Shown: in pieces, positions 18,096 through 27,153 of the stretch
Position numbering within the stretch: the stretch's first letter is position 1
Layout of the letters: the number at the start of each line of letters is the position of its first letter
Assembly (NCBI GenBank): GCA_048380335.1
Contig: DBFCCI010000001.1
Coordinates: forward strand, 38,572-102,571
Direction: 5' to 3'
DNA from: Lachnospira sp900551945
GTDB taxonomy: Bacteria; Bacillota; Clostridia; Lachnospirales; Lachnospiraceae
DNA: 64,000 nt
Made by a program: the position numbers and the translations under genes
Notes under the pieces: model-generated
The model's database searches: none
Told to the model about the DNA's origin: nothing
Seen by the model: only the letters and a program-made list of their open reading frames with translations

Positions 18096-18446
18096 TTCGC
18101 CTTTTCTATCTGGAATTTCAGAAGTTATTTTCATTGCCTGTTGCAAAACATCTATTAATAGATTAAAACTTTTCATATCAGGGTCAAAATAATAATAGTT
18201 TTTTGTTGCTTCTCTTCTCATTTTTAAAATGCCTGCATTTTTTAATATCTGCAAATAGTGTGAAACTGCTGGGCGTGATAAATGTGTTCTTTCTGTAATT
18301 TCATTCACTCTAACGCCTGAACACTTTTCCATTTTCATCATTTCCAAAATCATGTGCTGTCTGTTCTCATCACCTAATGCCACTAATATTTTTTGACATT
18401 TTTCAAAATCAGAAGCTAAATTTTCTATATCTTTTCTTGTATACAT
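18093..18446 (-). CDS. ArsR-family transcriptional regulator
   Basis: A 117-residue winged-helix regulator: LVALGDENRQHMILEMMKMEKCSGVRVNEITERTHLSRPAVSHYLQILKNAGILKMRRE is the ArsR DNA-binding core (about 20-85), with the recognition helix around SRPAVSHYL. No metal-binding Cys pairs are seen; the single Cys near 38 is not in a CxC motif. It overlaps the stop codon of the nitroreductase gene by one base (TAATG), so the two are translationally coupled. It probably represses its own operon. Confidence 0.88.
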   Translation of the reverse strand: MYTRKDIENLASDFEKCQKILVALGDENRQHMILEMMKMEKCSGVRVNEITERTHLSRPAVSHYLQILKNAGILKMRREATKNYYYFDPDMKSFNLLIDVLQQAMKITSEIPDRKGE

Positions 18447-19087
18447 TATTTCACCTTATGCCCTGTCACTGACTCAAAATGATATTTTGCTATTCCTAAA
18501 TCTATTTTAGCATAAAAACCGTTCAACGCCTTAGCTGTTACAACTCCATTTTTAAGCTCAAATATAAACTTCTGCTGATTAACTGCTGTGGGTGCTAGGC
18601 TTACGGCTTCCATTCCTTTTATAAACCAATCGCAATGAGTATCTGCTTTACTAAGTTCAGATATGCTTTTACTTTTATGTGGAACGCCTTGTGTTTTTCC
18701 ATAACCTAATGAAATTACAATTAACAACTTCTGTCCTTTTTCAACTTTAGCCATTGTCTTTCCATGTGTCATTGCCACCCAACAAGTGTTTAATCCTAGC
18801 TCTTGACATTTTAACACAAGCTTTTCTCCATAATAACCAGCTTTTTCCTGTTCTTGTTTTTTACCAACTATTGCAATATAATTTGCCACACCTGTAAATT
18901 TTCCATAATGTGCCATAAATGAATTAAAGCAATTTGGTTCATCGTAAAATATTTGTATGGATAGGTCACTTTCTCTATTAATTTCTAAAATACATTTGTT
19001 TATTTTCTCTCGCTTTGCTTTTTCAATCTTATCATTTTTATACTGACGAACACTGTGTCTTTCTTTCATTAATTGTAATTGCTCCAT
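18446..19087 (-). CDS. Nitroreductase-family flavoprotein
   Basis: A 213-residue protein of the NfnB/nitroreductase fold: MKERHSVRQYKNDKI at the start binds FMN phosphate, GVANYIAIVGKK is the central block, YYGEKLVLKCQELGLNTCWVA is typical, and APTAVNQQKFIFEL is the second flavin-contact region. Such enzymes reduce nitro compounds, quinones or other electrophiles with NAD(P)H. The order of flavin motifs matches the subgroup common in anaerobic Firmicutes. The ribosome site is weak. It is the first gene of a two-gene unit with the ArsR regulator, suggesting induction by a reactive compound. Confidence 0.85.
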   Translation of the reverse strand: MEQLQLMKERHSVRQYKNDKIEKAKREKINKCILEINRESDLSIQIFYDEPNCFNSFMAHYGKFTGVANYIAIVGKKQEQEKAGYYGEKLVLKCQELGLNTCWVAMTHGKTMAKVEKGQKLLIVISLGYGKTQGVPHKSKSISELSKADTHCDWFIKGMEAVSLAPTAVNQQKFIFELKNGVVTAKALNGFYAKIDLGIAKYHFESVTGHKVK

Positions 19088-19191
19088 GATTTAATTCTCG
19101 CTTTCGTTTAAATTTTTAAACCAAGTATAGCATATAATTAATGTAAAATTTCAATGGTAAAGAAAATCGAGATGATTAAAAATGTATTTTA

Positions 19192-19449
19192 TTAGTGATT
19201 GTATTTTTTCACTTTCTTATTATGCTGTTGCTTTCTTTCCATTCTTATATCTTTTCGCTCTGCCTGCTCTTTGTTAAGACGTTCCTTTGCTTCTTGTATC
19301 GTTTCGCCTTCTCTTGTCAAATATCTATCCACAAATTTATCTTCTATTTTCGTATAACCATTTACAACTGTATCACTTAATTTCTGAAAATTAGTAGTTA
19401 CATTGTCTGCTATTTTTTGATTTGCTATTACAAACTTTGATTTTGCCAT
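19192..19449 (-). CDS. Small charged helical protein (phasin-like), function unknown
   Basis: An 85-residue protein starting MAKSKFVIANQKIADNVTTNFQKLSDTVVNGYTKIEDKFVDRYL and continuing as a Lys/Glu/Arg-rich helix ending in a basic tail. The N-terminal amphipathic pattern resembles phasin-like coiled coils, but I would not name a function. AGGAG precedes the ATG. It is transcribed divergently from a TetR gene, and the spacer carries two copies of an ACAACA-N2-TGTTGW palindrome, so the regulator probably controls it. Confidence 0.72.
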   Translation of the reverse strand: MAKSKFVIANQKIADNVTTNFQKLSDTVVNGYTKIEDKFVDRYLTREGETIQEAKERLNKEQAERKDIRMERKQQHNKKVKKYNH

Positions 19450-19479
19450 AAATAAAATTCTCCTATCATTCTTTTTATC

Positions 19480-19493
19480 ACAACAAGTGTTGT
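19480..19493. promoter_or_regulatory. TetR operator candidate 1 (ACAACAAGTGTTGT)
   Basis: Perfect dyad ACAACA-AG-TGTTGT, 31 bases upstream of the small-protein start codon, in the divergent spacer. The same half-sites recur at 19551. Confidence 0.5.
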
Positions 19494-19550
19494 TATTTTG
19501 ATACGCCTATAGTATAATTTTTTAATAATACAATTTCAATCAACAATTTA

Positions 19551-19564
19551 ACAACATTTGTTGA
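19551..19564. promoter_or_regulatory. TetR operator candidate 2 (ACAACATTTGTTGA)
   Basis: Second dyad of the ACAACA-N2-TGTTGW type, about 20 bases before the TetR start and 71 bases from copy 1. It is nested in a wider TCAACAA...TTTGTTGA repeat. It fits autoregulation. Confidence 0.5.
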
Positions 19565-19582
19565 GATAATGAAAGGCAATAT

Positions 19583-20116
19583 ATGAATACAAAAAATAAT
19601 AAGAAAAAAAGAGAGTCACAACACAAAATTGAAACTGCATTTATTGAATTACTGCAAGAAAAAGATATATATGAAATTTCTGTAACTGCCCTTTGTAAAA
19701 AAGCTCATTTAAACAGAACTACTTTTTATTCAAATTATTTGGATATATTTGATTTAGTGGATAAAATCGGAATAAAATTGATAGAAGATTTACACGACCT
19801 TTACTCTGATGAAGAAAATAGTCATTACAATTCAAATGATTTTTTAAAGCTTTTTCAGCATATAAAAGATAATCAATTATTTTATAAGACATATTTTAAA
19901 TTGGGGCTTGATTTACATTTTCAACCAACTGTATATGATAAAAAACTAGCGAAAGATTTATATGATGAAAAATATATTGACTACCATATTCAATATTCTA
20001 AAGCTGGAATTACTGCTATTATAAAGCACTGGATAAATAATGGCTGTGATATAAGCCCAGAAGAAATGTTTCAAATTTTAAAAGACGAATATAAAAGTAA
20101 ATCTGTTGCTATATAA
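19583..20116 (+). CDS. TetR-family transcriptional regulator
   Basis: A 177-residue regulator with the TetR N-terminal helix-turn-helix: IETAFIELLQEKDIYEISVTALCKKAHLNRTTFYSNYLDIFDLVDKI (about 14-60). The remaining helices form the ligand/dimer domain, here of the TetR_C_7-like small type. It is divergent from the small phasin-like gene and should bind the two dyads between them. The ATG follows GAAAGG and a strong terminator follows the stop. Confidence 0.88.
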   Translation: MNTKNNKKKRESQHKIETAFIELLQEKDIYEISVTALCKKAHLNRTTFYSNYLDIFDLVDKIGIKLIEDLHDLYSDEENSHYNSNDFLKLFQHIKDNQLFYKTYFKLGLDLHFQPTVYDKKLAKDLYDEKYIDYHIQYSKAGITAIIKHWINNGCDISPEEMFQILKDEYKSKSVAI

Positions 20117-20128
20117 TTTTAGTTTTAA

Positions 20129-20174
20129 GTTTGGTTTACATTTACAACTAATAAATGTAAACCAAACCTTTTAT
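20129..20174 (+). terminator. Terminator of the TetR gene
   Basis: GTTTGGTTTACATTT (20129-20143) is perfectly complementary to AAATGTAAACCAAAC (20153-20167), followed by CTTTTATTT. Confidence 0.8.
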
Positions 20175-20279
20175 TTACATGGACAATTCGCCAAAGTATA
20201 TGCTTGCAAAAAACTTTGACTACTGCTGCATAAACTAAACCCTCAAAGTGTGTTTGTCATAGTTTGCAAATTACAATTT

Positions 20280-20789
20280 TTACATCTCACTTATCCATTT
20301 TTCTAATGCAGGCTTTGCGCTATCTACACTACTTCCATGAATTGCAAGACCTTTTGTTAAAGCAGCGCCTTTTGCCAAGCTTTCAATATCTTTTACACTA
20401 CTTCCAAGCCCACTCCCTTCATGTGTACAAAATGGGTGAATTGTTTTTCCTGTGAAGTCGAAGCTTTCAAGAAATGTATAGACTGCCATTGGAATTGTTC
20501 CGCAGTAATTAGGATATCCTAAATATATCTCATCGTATTTATCTATGTTTTCTGGTAAAAATGCAAGCTCTGGTCTTGCATCTGTCTGCTTATCTTTTCT
20601 TGCCTGCTCAACACAAGTGTGATAATCTGCTGAATATGGCACTTTCTGTTCGATTTTAAATTTTTCCGCCCCCGTAATTTCAGAAATCATATTTGAGACC
20701 TTTTCTGTATTTCCAACCTTGATACTTTTGATAGCTCCACCAAAATAATTTTCATCAGCCCTTGAGTAAAATGCTACTAACTTTGCCAT
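20280..20789 (-). CDS. Flavodoxin
   Basis: A 169-residue FMN-binding electron carrier or flavodoxin-like oxidoreductase. It starts MAKLVAFYSRADENYFGG, where the usual phosphate loop is modified to SRADENY as in the flavodoxin_4 group. It has DEIYLGYPNYCGTIPMAVYTFLESFDFTGKTIHPFCTHEGSGLG, the W/Y-rich FMN-binding loop and the typical ending. The ATG at 20789 with AAAGGGG upstream is preferred over an in-frame start nine codons earlier. It is a single gene. Confidence 0.9.
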   Translation of the reverse strand: MAKLVAFYSRADENYFGGAIKSIKVGNTEKVSNMISEITGAEKFKIEQKVPYSADYHTCVEQARKDKQTDARPELAFLPENIDKYDEIYLGYPNYCGTIPMAVYTFLESFDFTGKTIHPFCTHEGSGLGSSVKDIESLAKGAALTKGLAIHGSSVDSAKPALEKWISEM

Positions 20790-20904
20790 AGTTAAGCCCC
20801 TTTCTTTTACGTACAAATTTTATTTTATAAGTTTACAATATCACCTAAAGTTTACTATAAGTCAAGCATTTTTTCAAAATATTTCTAAACTCTCATATAT
20901 TCCT

Positions 20905-20937
20905 AAAAAAGCTGGCAAAACCTAAGTTTTACCAGCT
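20905..20937 (-). terminator. Terminator of the YetA-like gene
   Basis: On the minus strand AGCTGGTAAAAC-TTAG-GTTTTGCCAGCT followed by TTTTTT, 13 bases after the stop of the 20951-23695 gene. One G-U pair; otherwise perfect. Confidence 0.85.
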
Positions 20938-20950
20938 AATATTATATTTT

Positions 20951-23695
20951 CTATTTAACCCAGTCTTCCCACTTAATTTCTTCTTTAGTTTCTGGCATCA
21001 TATCTTTAGTAAGCTCTAATGCTACTATTGTGTTAAGACACCACTGTGATGTAAAGTTAGTTGATATCCAAAACATTTCTGTAAGATTTTTCGCATTATA
21101 CGTCATGTCAACCTTATTGGAGTCAAAGCCTTCACTCTTATCCTTTCCTGCAAGTGAGTGAACAAGCACTTGCCAAACTTGATATGCAAGGTGTTTGTCG
21201 TTATAATACCTTGCAGCAAATGAAGCCATTGTCGTTCCCATATATGGATATACACAATTTACATTTCCATAAAGCCCCTTAGCCTTTTTTTGTTTTTCTT
21301 CAAGTGGCAGAAAATAATAACTTCCATAAATTGCCATTTGCTTTGCTAATTCTTCACTTTCAAGGCTTAAATTAAGCTCTATAAGGGTTTGTGGGCCACC
21401 CATGCTAACTGACATATGTGAGATACAATTAGGAACGTCTTCAAGATAACGCAAATGACCTGTTTCTGGGTCATACTCAAACTCTGGGCCTGATACAAGT
21501 CCAAGTGGTGAGTTGAATATATCATTTAAACCTGTCATTATTTTATCTTTATACTTTTCATCTTTCATTCTTTCCCACTGTGTAAACCAGTTGCTTACAA
21601 ACGCAGTCCAATCTGGGCCAGTTCTTGCGTGAGTTTTATATACCATTTTATCCTTGTCAAAGAAATGTCTTAATGGGTCGATATTAAGTGTTGCAAAATC
21701 TGCATCTTTAGTATCAGTAAGCACATCTCCCATTCTAAGCTCACCGCCCCTTAGATAGTAAAATGGCCTATGATGACCTGCCATGCCTATTCTAGGCTCT
21801 TTGCAGGAATCCCCCCAGTGTATTACATTGTGTCTTGAGCCAATTCCTTTATATATTCCAAAATGGTACATATCCACCTCAGACGCATGACGGCTCATAG
21901 CTTCTATCATAGAATACACATCTTCACGACCTGTTCTCATAAATGTATACCACAACCAGTAAGTCGGAACTAACTCTGTGTTTTGCCATGCTCTACCACC
22001 CATATCGTACTGCCACATATGCCTATACGCATCATAAGTGTGCATAACATCACCATAATTAAAAAGCCCATACCAATTTTGCTTATCGGGTTCTTTTAAA
22101 TAAAAGTCTATTGCCCTATCAAGTTCGTCTTCAAGCCAAGTTCTAAGCGGTGTATCTCGTCTTACAAGTGACCACTCACCAAAGGCTTTTACTTCATGGT
22201 AGTACTCTGGTGTTGCTACAAATAATGCTGGCTTTTGCACTCTTTTTGAAACTTCAAGTAGTGTGTCATCACTTACAATTCCAGACTCATATAATTCAAT
22301 ACTTAATTCGTTAGTATTTGCAATGCCCACTGGGTCACTTTTAACTTCGTTAAAGCCCTCATAAGTACCATTAGCATGACCTTCATCGTCATAGTGCCTA
22401 AAATCACACGCATTACTTTCAGGTGACCATATCCAAGCTGTTATTTTACCAATGTCATTTCTCATTCCTTCAATCCAAAGAGAAGACGGAAATTTTTGCC
22501 AAAAATCACGCATACTTACTGATATTCCACCAGCTCGACTGCCTGCATACACAAGTCCCTGCGCCCTTTTTCCAAAGCCTGCACAAATAGAACAACAACC
22601 CTTTTTTGCCATACTTTTTCTAATTTCATAAGACAACGGACTAAGCTGTGAGATTTTATAAGTATCCCAATATGGAATATTTCCAATCGCAGCTTTTACA
22701 GCTTTGATATCTTCGTCATAATTTTCAATAAAATTTCCCTCATACTGATTTTTATAACAACGGTCTGGTATCTTAGGCTTAAAGCTTTTTAGTCCCACCA
22801 TAACTTCGTGAAACATACCATAATCTCCCGCAAGTTTTATATGCCTGTTATACCCTTCACCACTATTTACAAATCGAACTTCAACACCAATACCTTTCAT
22901 AAACTGTGTATTCTTGTCGCCGTCATAGAAAAATGTATGTGTTATATCTATTTTTTTACTGTCCTTGTGAAATGTAAGCCTTAAAATAAATGGTATCCCG
23001 TCAAATTCACCATTTTGCGAACAGTGTTTTCCATCTAACTTTATAACACATTCTAACTCTCCCATTCTTTCAATAATGGCAGAGTTAATAATTCCTTTTG
23101 CTACACAAGACTTAGTACTTTGTGCAAGCCCTTCATTTTCAATTGTTTCATTTACATAGACAAGTCCTGCATCTTGAATTATCTTATTTTCGTTATAGAA
23201 GCCATTTTGCAAAATCTTATCTCCAGCCTTTAATACATCGACCTTTAACACTCCAGTATCTACAACAAATCGGTCATCTTTATCTAAAACACTTATTGAT
23301 AAACCATTTCCTGATTTATTATCACTTAAGTTAGCATTATCTAACCCATCACCACTAAATTGATTACCTTGAATATTGTTTTTAGTTGAAATATTTTTTA
23401 ACTCACTATTTTGTTGTGAATTACCATTTTGCTTACTTATAAAATTTTCTTCAAATTCAAGTGTAATACTTTCTTTAATATCTCTTGCTTCAACTGTATA
23501 ACCACCCCATTTTACAGAGCCATCTTGCCAATATGCCGTTGTCCACTTTTGTATCTCATGCTTTTTATTGTCATCACCAATACAAATAACACTATCTTCT
23601 TCTTTTACCTGCCCCTTTTTAAATGGAACGCCAAATGTTACAAACTCAGGAGTTCCCCTATTTTCAAGCAAATGCAATTTAACCGTTTGTTTCAT
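20951..23695 (-). CDS. YetA-like protein of pectin/rhamnogalacturonan loci
   Basis: A 914-residue protein without a signal peptide. The opening KLHLLENRGTPEFVTFGVPFKKGQV and WTTAYWQDGSVKWGGYTVEA, plus long Trp/Tyr-rich helical-barrel stretches (NWYGLFNYGDVMHTYDAYRHMWQYDMGGRAWQNTE, HHRPFYYLRGGELRMGD), match my recollection of the Bacillus subtilis YetA family, which lies beside lplA in the rhamnogalacturonan locus. It is therefore probably a cytoplasmic enzyme acting on imported uronide oligosaccharides, but the reaction is not established from sequence. A low-complexity Asn/Ser insert sits near residues 90-135. A binding lipoprotein gene lies upstream on the same strand. The ATG follows AAAGGA. 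Confidence 0.7.
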   Translation of the reverse strand: MKQTVKLHLLENRGTPEFVTFGVPFKKGQVKEEDSVICIGDDNKKHEIQKWTTAYWQDGSVKWGGYTVEARDIKESITLEFEENFISKQNGNSQQNSELKNISTKNNIQGNQFSGDGLDNANLSDNKSGNGLSISVLDKDDRFVVDTGVLKVDVLKAGDKILQNGFYNENKIIQDAGLVYVNETIENEGLAQSTKSCVAKGIINSAIIERMGELECVIKLDGKHCSQNGEFDGIPFILRLTFHKDSKKIDITHTFFYDGDKNTQFMKGIGVEVRFVNSGEGYNRHIKLAGDYGMFHEVMVGLKSFKPKIPDRCYKNQYEGNFIENYDEDIKAVKAAIGNIPYWDTYKISQLSPLSYEIRKSMAKKGCCSICAGFGKRAQGLVYAGSRAGGISVSMRDFWQKFPSSLWIEGMRNDIGKITAWIWSPESNACDFRHYDDEGHANGTYEGFNEVKSDPVGIANTNELSIELYESGIVSDDTLLEVSKRVQKPALFVATPEYYHEVKAFGEWSLVRRDTPLRTWLEDELDRAIDFYLKEPDKQNWYGLFNYGDVMHTYDAYRHMWQYDMGGRAWQNTELVPTYWLWYTFMRTGREDVYSMIEAMSRHASEVDMYHFGIYKGIGSRHNVIHWGDSCKEPRIGMAGHHRPFYYLRGGELRMGDVLTDTKDADFATLNIDPLRHFFDKDKMVYKTHARTGPDWTAFVSNWFTQWERMKDEKYKDKIMTGLNDIFNSPLGLVSGPEFEYDPETGHLRYLEDVPNCISHMSVSMGGPQTLIELNLSLESEELAKQMAIYGSYYFLPLEEKQKKAKGLYGNVNCVYPYMGTTMASFAARYYNDKHLAYQVWQVLVHSLAGKDKSEGFDSNKVDMTYNAKNLTEMFWISTNFTSQWCLNTIVALELTKDMMPETKEEIKWEDWVK

Positions 23696-23801
23696 AATCC
23701 ATTTCCTTTCATTTATCCATAATATTACTTAAATAACATCTATTTTACAATCAATCTCTCAAATACCTAAAATATTAAGTATTAAACTGTAACCACAAAC
23801 A

Positions 23802-23913
23802 AGTGAAAATGGTATGTAAGTTTATAGTATATAATGAAAACTATATATCACAGCACAGCTTAGAACTACTTAGTTTTCTTTCATCAACTATAACATCACA
23901 TACCATTTTCACT
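23802..23913. repeat. Shortened relative of the 35 kb/45 kb structured element
   Basis: Outer arms AGTGAAAATGGTATGT and ACATACCATTTTCACT are perfect complements over 16 bases. Inside are TTTATAGTATAT on the left and AGCACAGCTTAGAACTACTTAG on the right, which match the arms of the element at 44758-44980 almost base for base, but the GC-rich two-hairpin core is absent. It lies in the 323-base spacer downstream of the binding-protein gene. A separate small dyad, ATACTATAT/ATATAGTAT, at 23957-23989 is closer to that gene and may be its terminator. Confidence 0.6.
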
Positions 23914-24018
23914 ATTATATAATTTTATTACTATATGTCTTTAAAATTGGAGGGAAATATACTATATTATAGGTTTTTATATAGTATACTCAGTGCAATA
24001 TACAGCGAAAATCATATA

Positions 24019-25614
24019 CTACTTATTAAGTGATTTAACTACTTGGTCTACTTTACTTCCTACTGTGTCTGTATAGTAATTCATACCTTCATCAACAGTC
24101 ATATAGCCTAAAGCCACCTGAGAAACTACATAAGTTCTTGCTTGGTTAATATCAGTAATATTTTCTGAAAGGTCTGAATTAACTGGAAGTGCTACGTCCA
24201 TCTTAGAGTGTTCAAGGAAGAACTGTTCAGCATTCTTTGACACTTCTGGAATAACATTTGAACCAGGGTCATCTCCATTAGGTGTCTGTGGTGTATCCTT
24301 ATATTTAGCAAGTGCAAGAAGTGGGTCAATGTGATTCTTCATCTGTAACTGATATGGCTTTTCTGGTGATGGAAGATGGTGGAACTCTCCGTCTTTATAA
24401 GTTGTGCTTGTATCAGAGTCTTGTAATGTTACTGTTTCTGCAATTGTGTCCCAATGAGTACCCTTAGCACCGTATGTCCATGCTTCTTGAATATCTCCAC
24501 CATCAAGCATTGTTTCTATAAAATATTTATACACACCTTCTGGATTTTTACAAGCTGATGTTATAGACCATGTAGTTGGAAGTGTGTTAAGATATGCTCC
24601 TAACTCTTTAATTGGATTTAACATAATAACATCTGTATCAAGATTTCTCTTTTCAAGTGTTGACTGCATTGTATATGTCCAGTCGCCAGCCCAGTATGTA
24701 AATACACCTGACTCAGAATCTGGGCTTACAGAAAACCATTTATCACGACAGTTCGCAGTTGAGTTATTAACACTTTCTTTATCAAGTACACCATCAACTA
24801 CACCTGTTCTTATTCTTGCAAGGGCATCTTTCATAGCCTGTTCTGTGAAGCCATCTACATATTTACCTTGTGAATTTTCATAGAATGAGAATTGTGCGTC
24901 TTGATAAAATTCTGGAAGGTAATTTGTATAAGGTGCATTTGCTGATACAAAGCCCGGTGATGATATTACATAATGTTGTTTTGCGTCTGCCATTTTCTTT
25001 AAATATCCATAATATGTATTCCAATCAAGTGTCTTACCTTCAAGCTCTGATTTGTCAATGCCAGCCTCCTTAAGCCATGAACTCTTTACATAAGTTACAC
25101 TACCACCACCCTGCTGTGTAGGAAAGCCATACAATGCTTTCTTTCCATCCTCGCCTGCTACATAACAGGCATTTACTACGTCATTAGCTGTGCTTACAAG
25201 TCTTCCTGAGCTTTTAAGCTCTGAGTTGTTATAAGCATCTGTCATATTCCACAACATTCCATTTGAAGCATATACTGAATAATAATCAGACGATAAAAGC
25301 ACAACATCTGGCATAGTATCTTCTGATGTAAATGCGTTCGCTACTGTATCATAATAACCTGAATGGTCTGGGTGTATCCATTTAATATTAAGTCCTGTAA
25401 GCTGCTGCATATAATCATAGAACGCCTGCGCTCCATTTGACTCTGTAACTGTATTATCTTCCATAACAGTTATTAACTCTGGTTTTTCTATTTCTTTACC
25501 TGCTGTAGTGCTTTCTGTTGTTGAAGTTGTGCTACTTGAACCACATGCTAAAAGACTTGCTATTGATGTAATTGAAAGTCCTGCTGCCGCTAATTTTTTA
25601 ATACTTTTCTTCAT
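24019..25614 (-). CDS. Extracellular solute-binding lipoprotein (LplA-like)
   Basis: Carbohydrate-type ABC binding protein of 531 residues. A basic start, hydrophobic segment and lipobox SLLACGSSS (Cys near 24) mark a lipoprotein, followed by a Ser/Thr linker and a two-lobe binding domain. The N-lobe GAQAFYDYMQQLTGLNIKWIHP resembles LplA/YtcQ-type proteins that bring complex uronide oligosaccharides to an ABC importer. No permease or ATPase gene is adjacent. It is followed by the YetA-like gene on the same strand, an association also seen in the B. subtilis pectin locus (established knowledge). The ATG follows GAAAGGA. Confidence 0.85.
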   Translation of the reverse strand: MKKSIKKLAAAGLSITSIASLLACGSSSTTSTTESTTAGKEIEKPELITVMEDNTVTESNGAQAFYDYMQQLTGLNIKWIHPDHSGYYDTVANAFTSEDTMPDVVLLSSDYYSVYASNGMLWNMTDAYNNSELKSSGRLVSTANDVVNACYVAGEDGKKALYGFPTQQGGGSVTYVKSSWLKEAGIDKSELEGKTLDWNTYYGYLKKMADAKQHYVISSPGFVSANAPYTNYLPEFYQDAQFSFYENSQGKYVDGFTEQAMKDALARIRTGVVDGVLDKESVNNSTANCRDKWFSVSPDSESGVFTYWAGDWTYTMQSTLEKRNLDTDVIMLNPIKELGAYLNTLPTTWSITSACKNPEGVYKYFIETMLDGGDIQEAWTYGAKGTHWDTIAETVTLQDSDTSTTYKDGEFHHLPSPEKPYQLQMKNHIDPLLALAKYKDTPQTPNGDDPGSNVIPEVSKNAEQFFLEHSKMDVALPVNSDLSENITDINQARTYVVSQVALGYMTVDEGMNYYTDTVGSKVDQVVKSLNK

Positions 25615-25830
25615 AAATATCTATTCCTTTCTTAAAATGCTATTATAGTTGTTTATTCTTTTTTTAATTATCCGATATCGTTTTGCTAAAATTATAATAA
25701 CATTTACTCACATCAAAGTCTTATTCTTAATTGCACTGATTTTCCATTTTTCAAACAATATTGCACTAAAAAAGTACTCATATACACTTTTAATGTATAC
25801 AAGTACTTGTTGTTTCAAAAATATATAAAA

Positions 25831-26295
25831 TTAATTTTGTGCTTCATCATCTAAAGATATTTTTCCCTTAGAGCTTACCTCAATCTCAACATGACTATCT
25901 GCAACTTTTTCATAGTTCATATCAATTGAATAATCTATTGATACCTTGATATTATCTTCATCTCTTTCAAGCTGAATATCCCTTGTAAATATTCCAAGAT
26001 ATATACTTCCATAAGGTGTATCATAGAAAGTCATTGTCTTTTCACCCTTAACAAATGACATATGAGCTGTTACAACCCCTTTTTTTGTAATTTCCACACA
26101 CTTGTCCGATATTTTAATAGTATTAGTACTCTTACTTTCTGTATCTTCATACACCTCATCGTATTTTACATATTCACTACCATTTACAACCTTATATCGT
26201 CCTACATTGATAACTTCGATTATATCTTCTTCTTCCTCGTTATCTTCATTCATAAGCTGTAAACCTTTTACTTTTATAAATACTTTTTCCTTCAT
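25831..26295 (-). CDS. DUF1934 (YwiB-like) calycin-fold protein
   Basis: A 154-residue cytoplasmic protein. KVFIKVKGLQ, GSEYVKYDEVYED, TNTIKISDKCVEITKKGVVTAHMSFVKGEKTMTFYDTPYGSIYLGIFTRDIQLE and IDYSIDMN form the alternating beta pattern of the DUF1934/YwiB family, a small calycin-like barrel of unknown ligand. It is the third gene of the spoIIR-murI unit, 27 bases behind murI. An acidic insert near residues 16-23 is unusual. The ATG follows GAAAGGA. Confidence 0.8.
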   Translation of the reverse strand: MKEKVFIKVKGLQLMNEDNEEEEDIIEVINVGRYKVVNGSEYVKYDEVYEDTESKSTNTIKISDKCVEITKKGVVTAHMSFVKGEKTMTFYDTPYGSIYLGIFTRDIQLERDEDNIKVSIDYSIDMNYEKVADSHVEIEVSSKGKISLDDEAQN

Positions 26296-26322
26296 AAATC
26301 AAGTCCTTTCATTTGTTTTTTA

Positions 26323-27141
26323 TTAATACTGTTCTATATTAATCTGCTTCGTCATTGTTATATCAAATGGAAGAATTGAATTAGCAAATGCTTTAAACTT
26401 TTCTGCCGCGTCACTCACATAAAATCTATACATAGAAGAAGGACTGTCTATATCACATACATTTGCAAGATTATTTCTTTCTAATACTCGCTTTAATTCT
26501 ATGGCTGTTTCATACGCAGGGTTCACAAGATTAACTCCCTGTCCCATAACTTTTCCTATTGTAGACCTTAAAAGTGGATAATGTGTACATCCCATAATAA
26601 GTGTATCAATATTTTTATCCTTAAGTTCATTAAGGTATCTTTCTGCCACTTGGTCTGTTATTGTATCGTGTAACATTCCTTCTTCAACAAGTGGAACAAA
26701 CAAAGGGCATGGCTTTCCTATTACATTTGCATCTGGCTTAATCGACTTTATAAATTCTGTGTACATACCACTATGTATTGTGGCCTCAGTTCCTATAAGG
26801 CCAATATTTCCATTTACAGTTGTTGCTGCTGCAACCTTAGCTCCCGGCTTTACAACTCCTATAATAGGAATGTCAAATTCTTTTTGCATTGTATCTATAG
26901 CCAATGCGCTCGCTGTGTTACAAGCAATTACAATAGCCTTAACATTTTCAGTAAGCAAAAAACGAATAATCTGTCTTGAATATTTTGTTATAATATCCTT
27001 TGACTTACTTCCATAAGGAACTCTTGCCGTATCTCCAAAATATACAATTCTCTCGTTAGGAATTTGTCGCATAATCTCTCTTGCTACTGTAAGACCGCCC
27101 ACTCCTGAGTCAAACACCCCTATCGGTGCATTAATTTCCAT
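26323..27141 (-). CDS. murI: Glutamate racemase
   Basis: Converts L-glutamate to D-glutamate for peptidoglycan. The 272-residue enzyme has GVFDSGVGGLTVAREI at the N-terminus, the first catalytic Cys in VIACNTASALA and the second in MGCTHYPLL, plus GDTARVPYGSKS. The ATG at 27141 is chosen because GGAGG lies five bases upstream; a nearer in-frame ATG at 27153 would contain that ribosome site. It follows spoIIR with 12 bases between the spoIIR stop and the murI start. Confidence 0.96.
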   Translation of the reverse strand: MEINAPIGVFDSGVGGLTVAREIMRQIPNERIVYFGDTARVPYGSKSKDIITKYSRQIIRFLLTENVKAIVIACNTASALAIDTMQKEFDIPIIGVVKPGAKVAAATTVNGNIGLIGTEATIHSGMYTEFIKSIKPDANVIGKPCPLFVPLVEEGMLHDTITDQVAERYLNELKDKNIDTLIMGCTHYPLLRSTIGKVMGQGVNLVNPAYETAIELKRVLERNNLANVCDIDSPSSMYRFYVSDAAEKFKAFANSILPFDITMTKQINIEQY

Positions 27142-27153
27142 AATAACCTCCAT

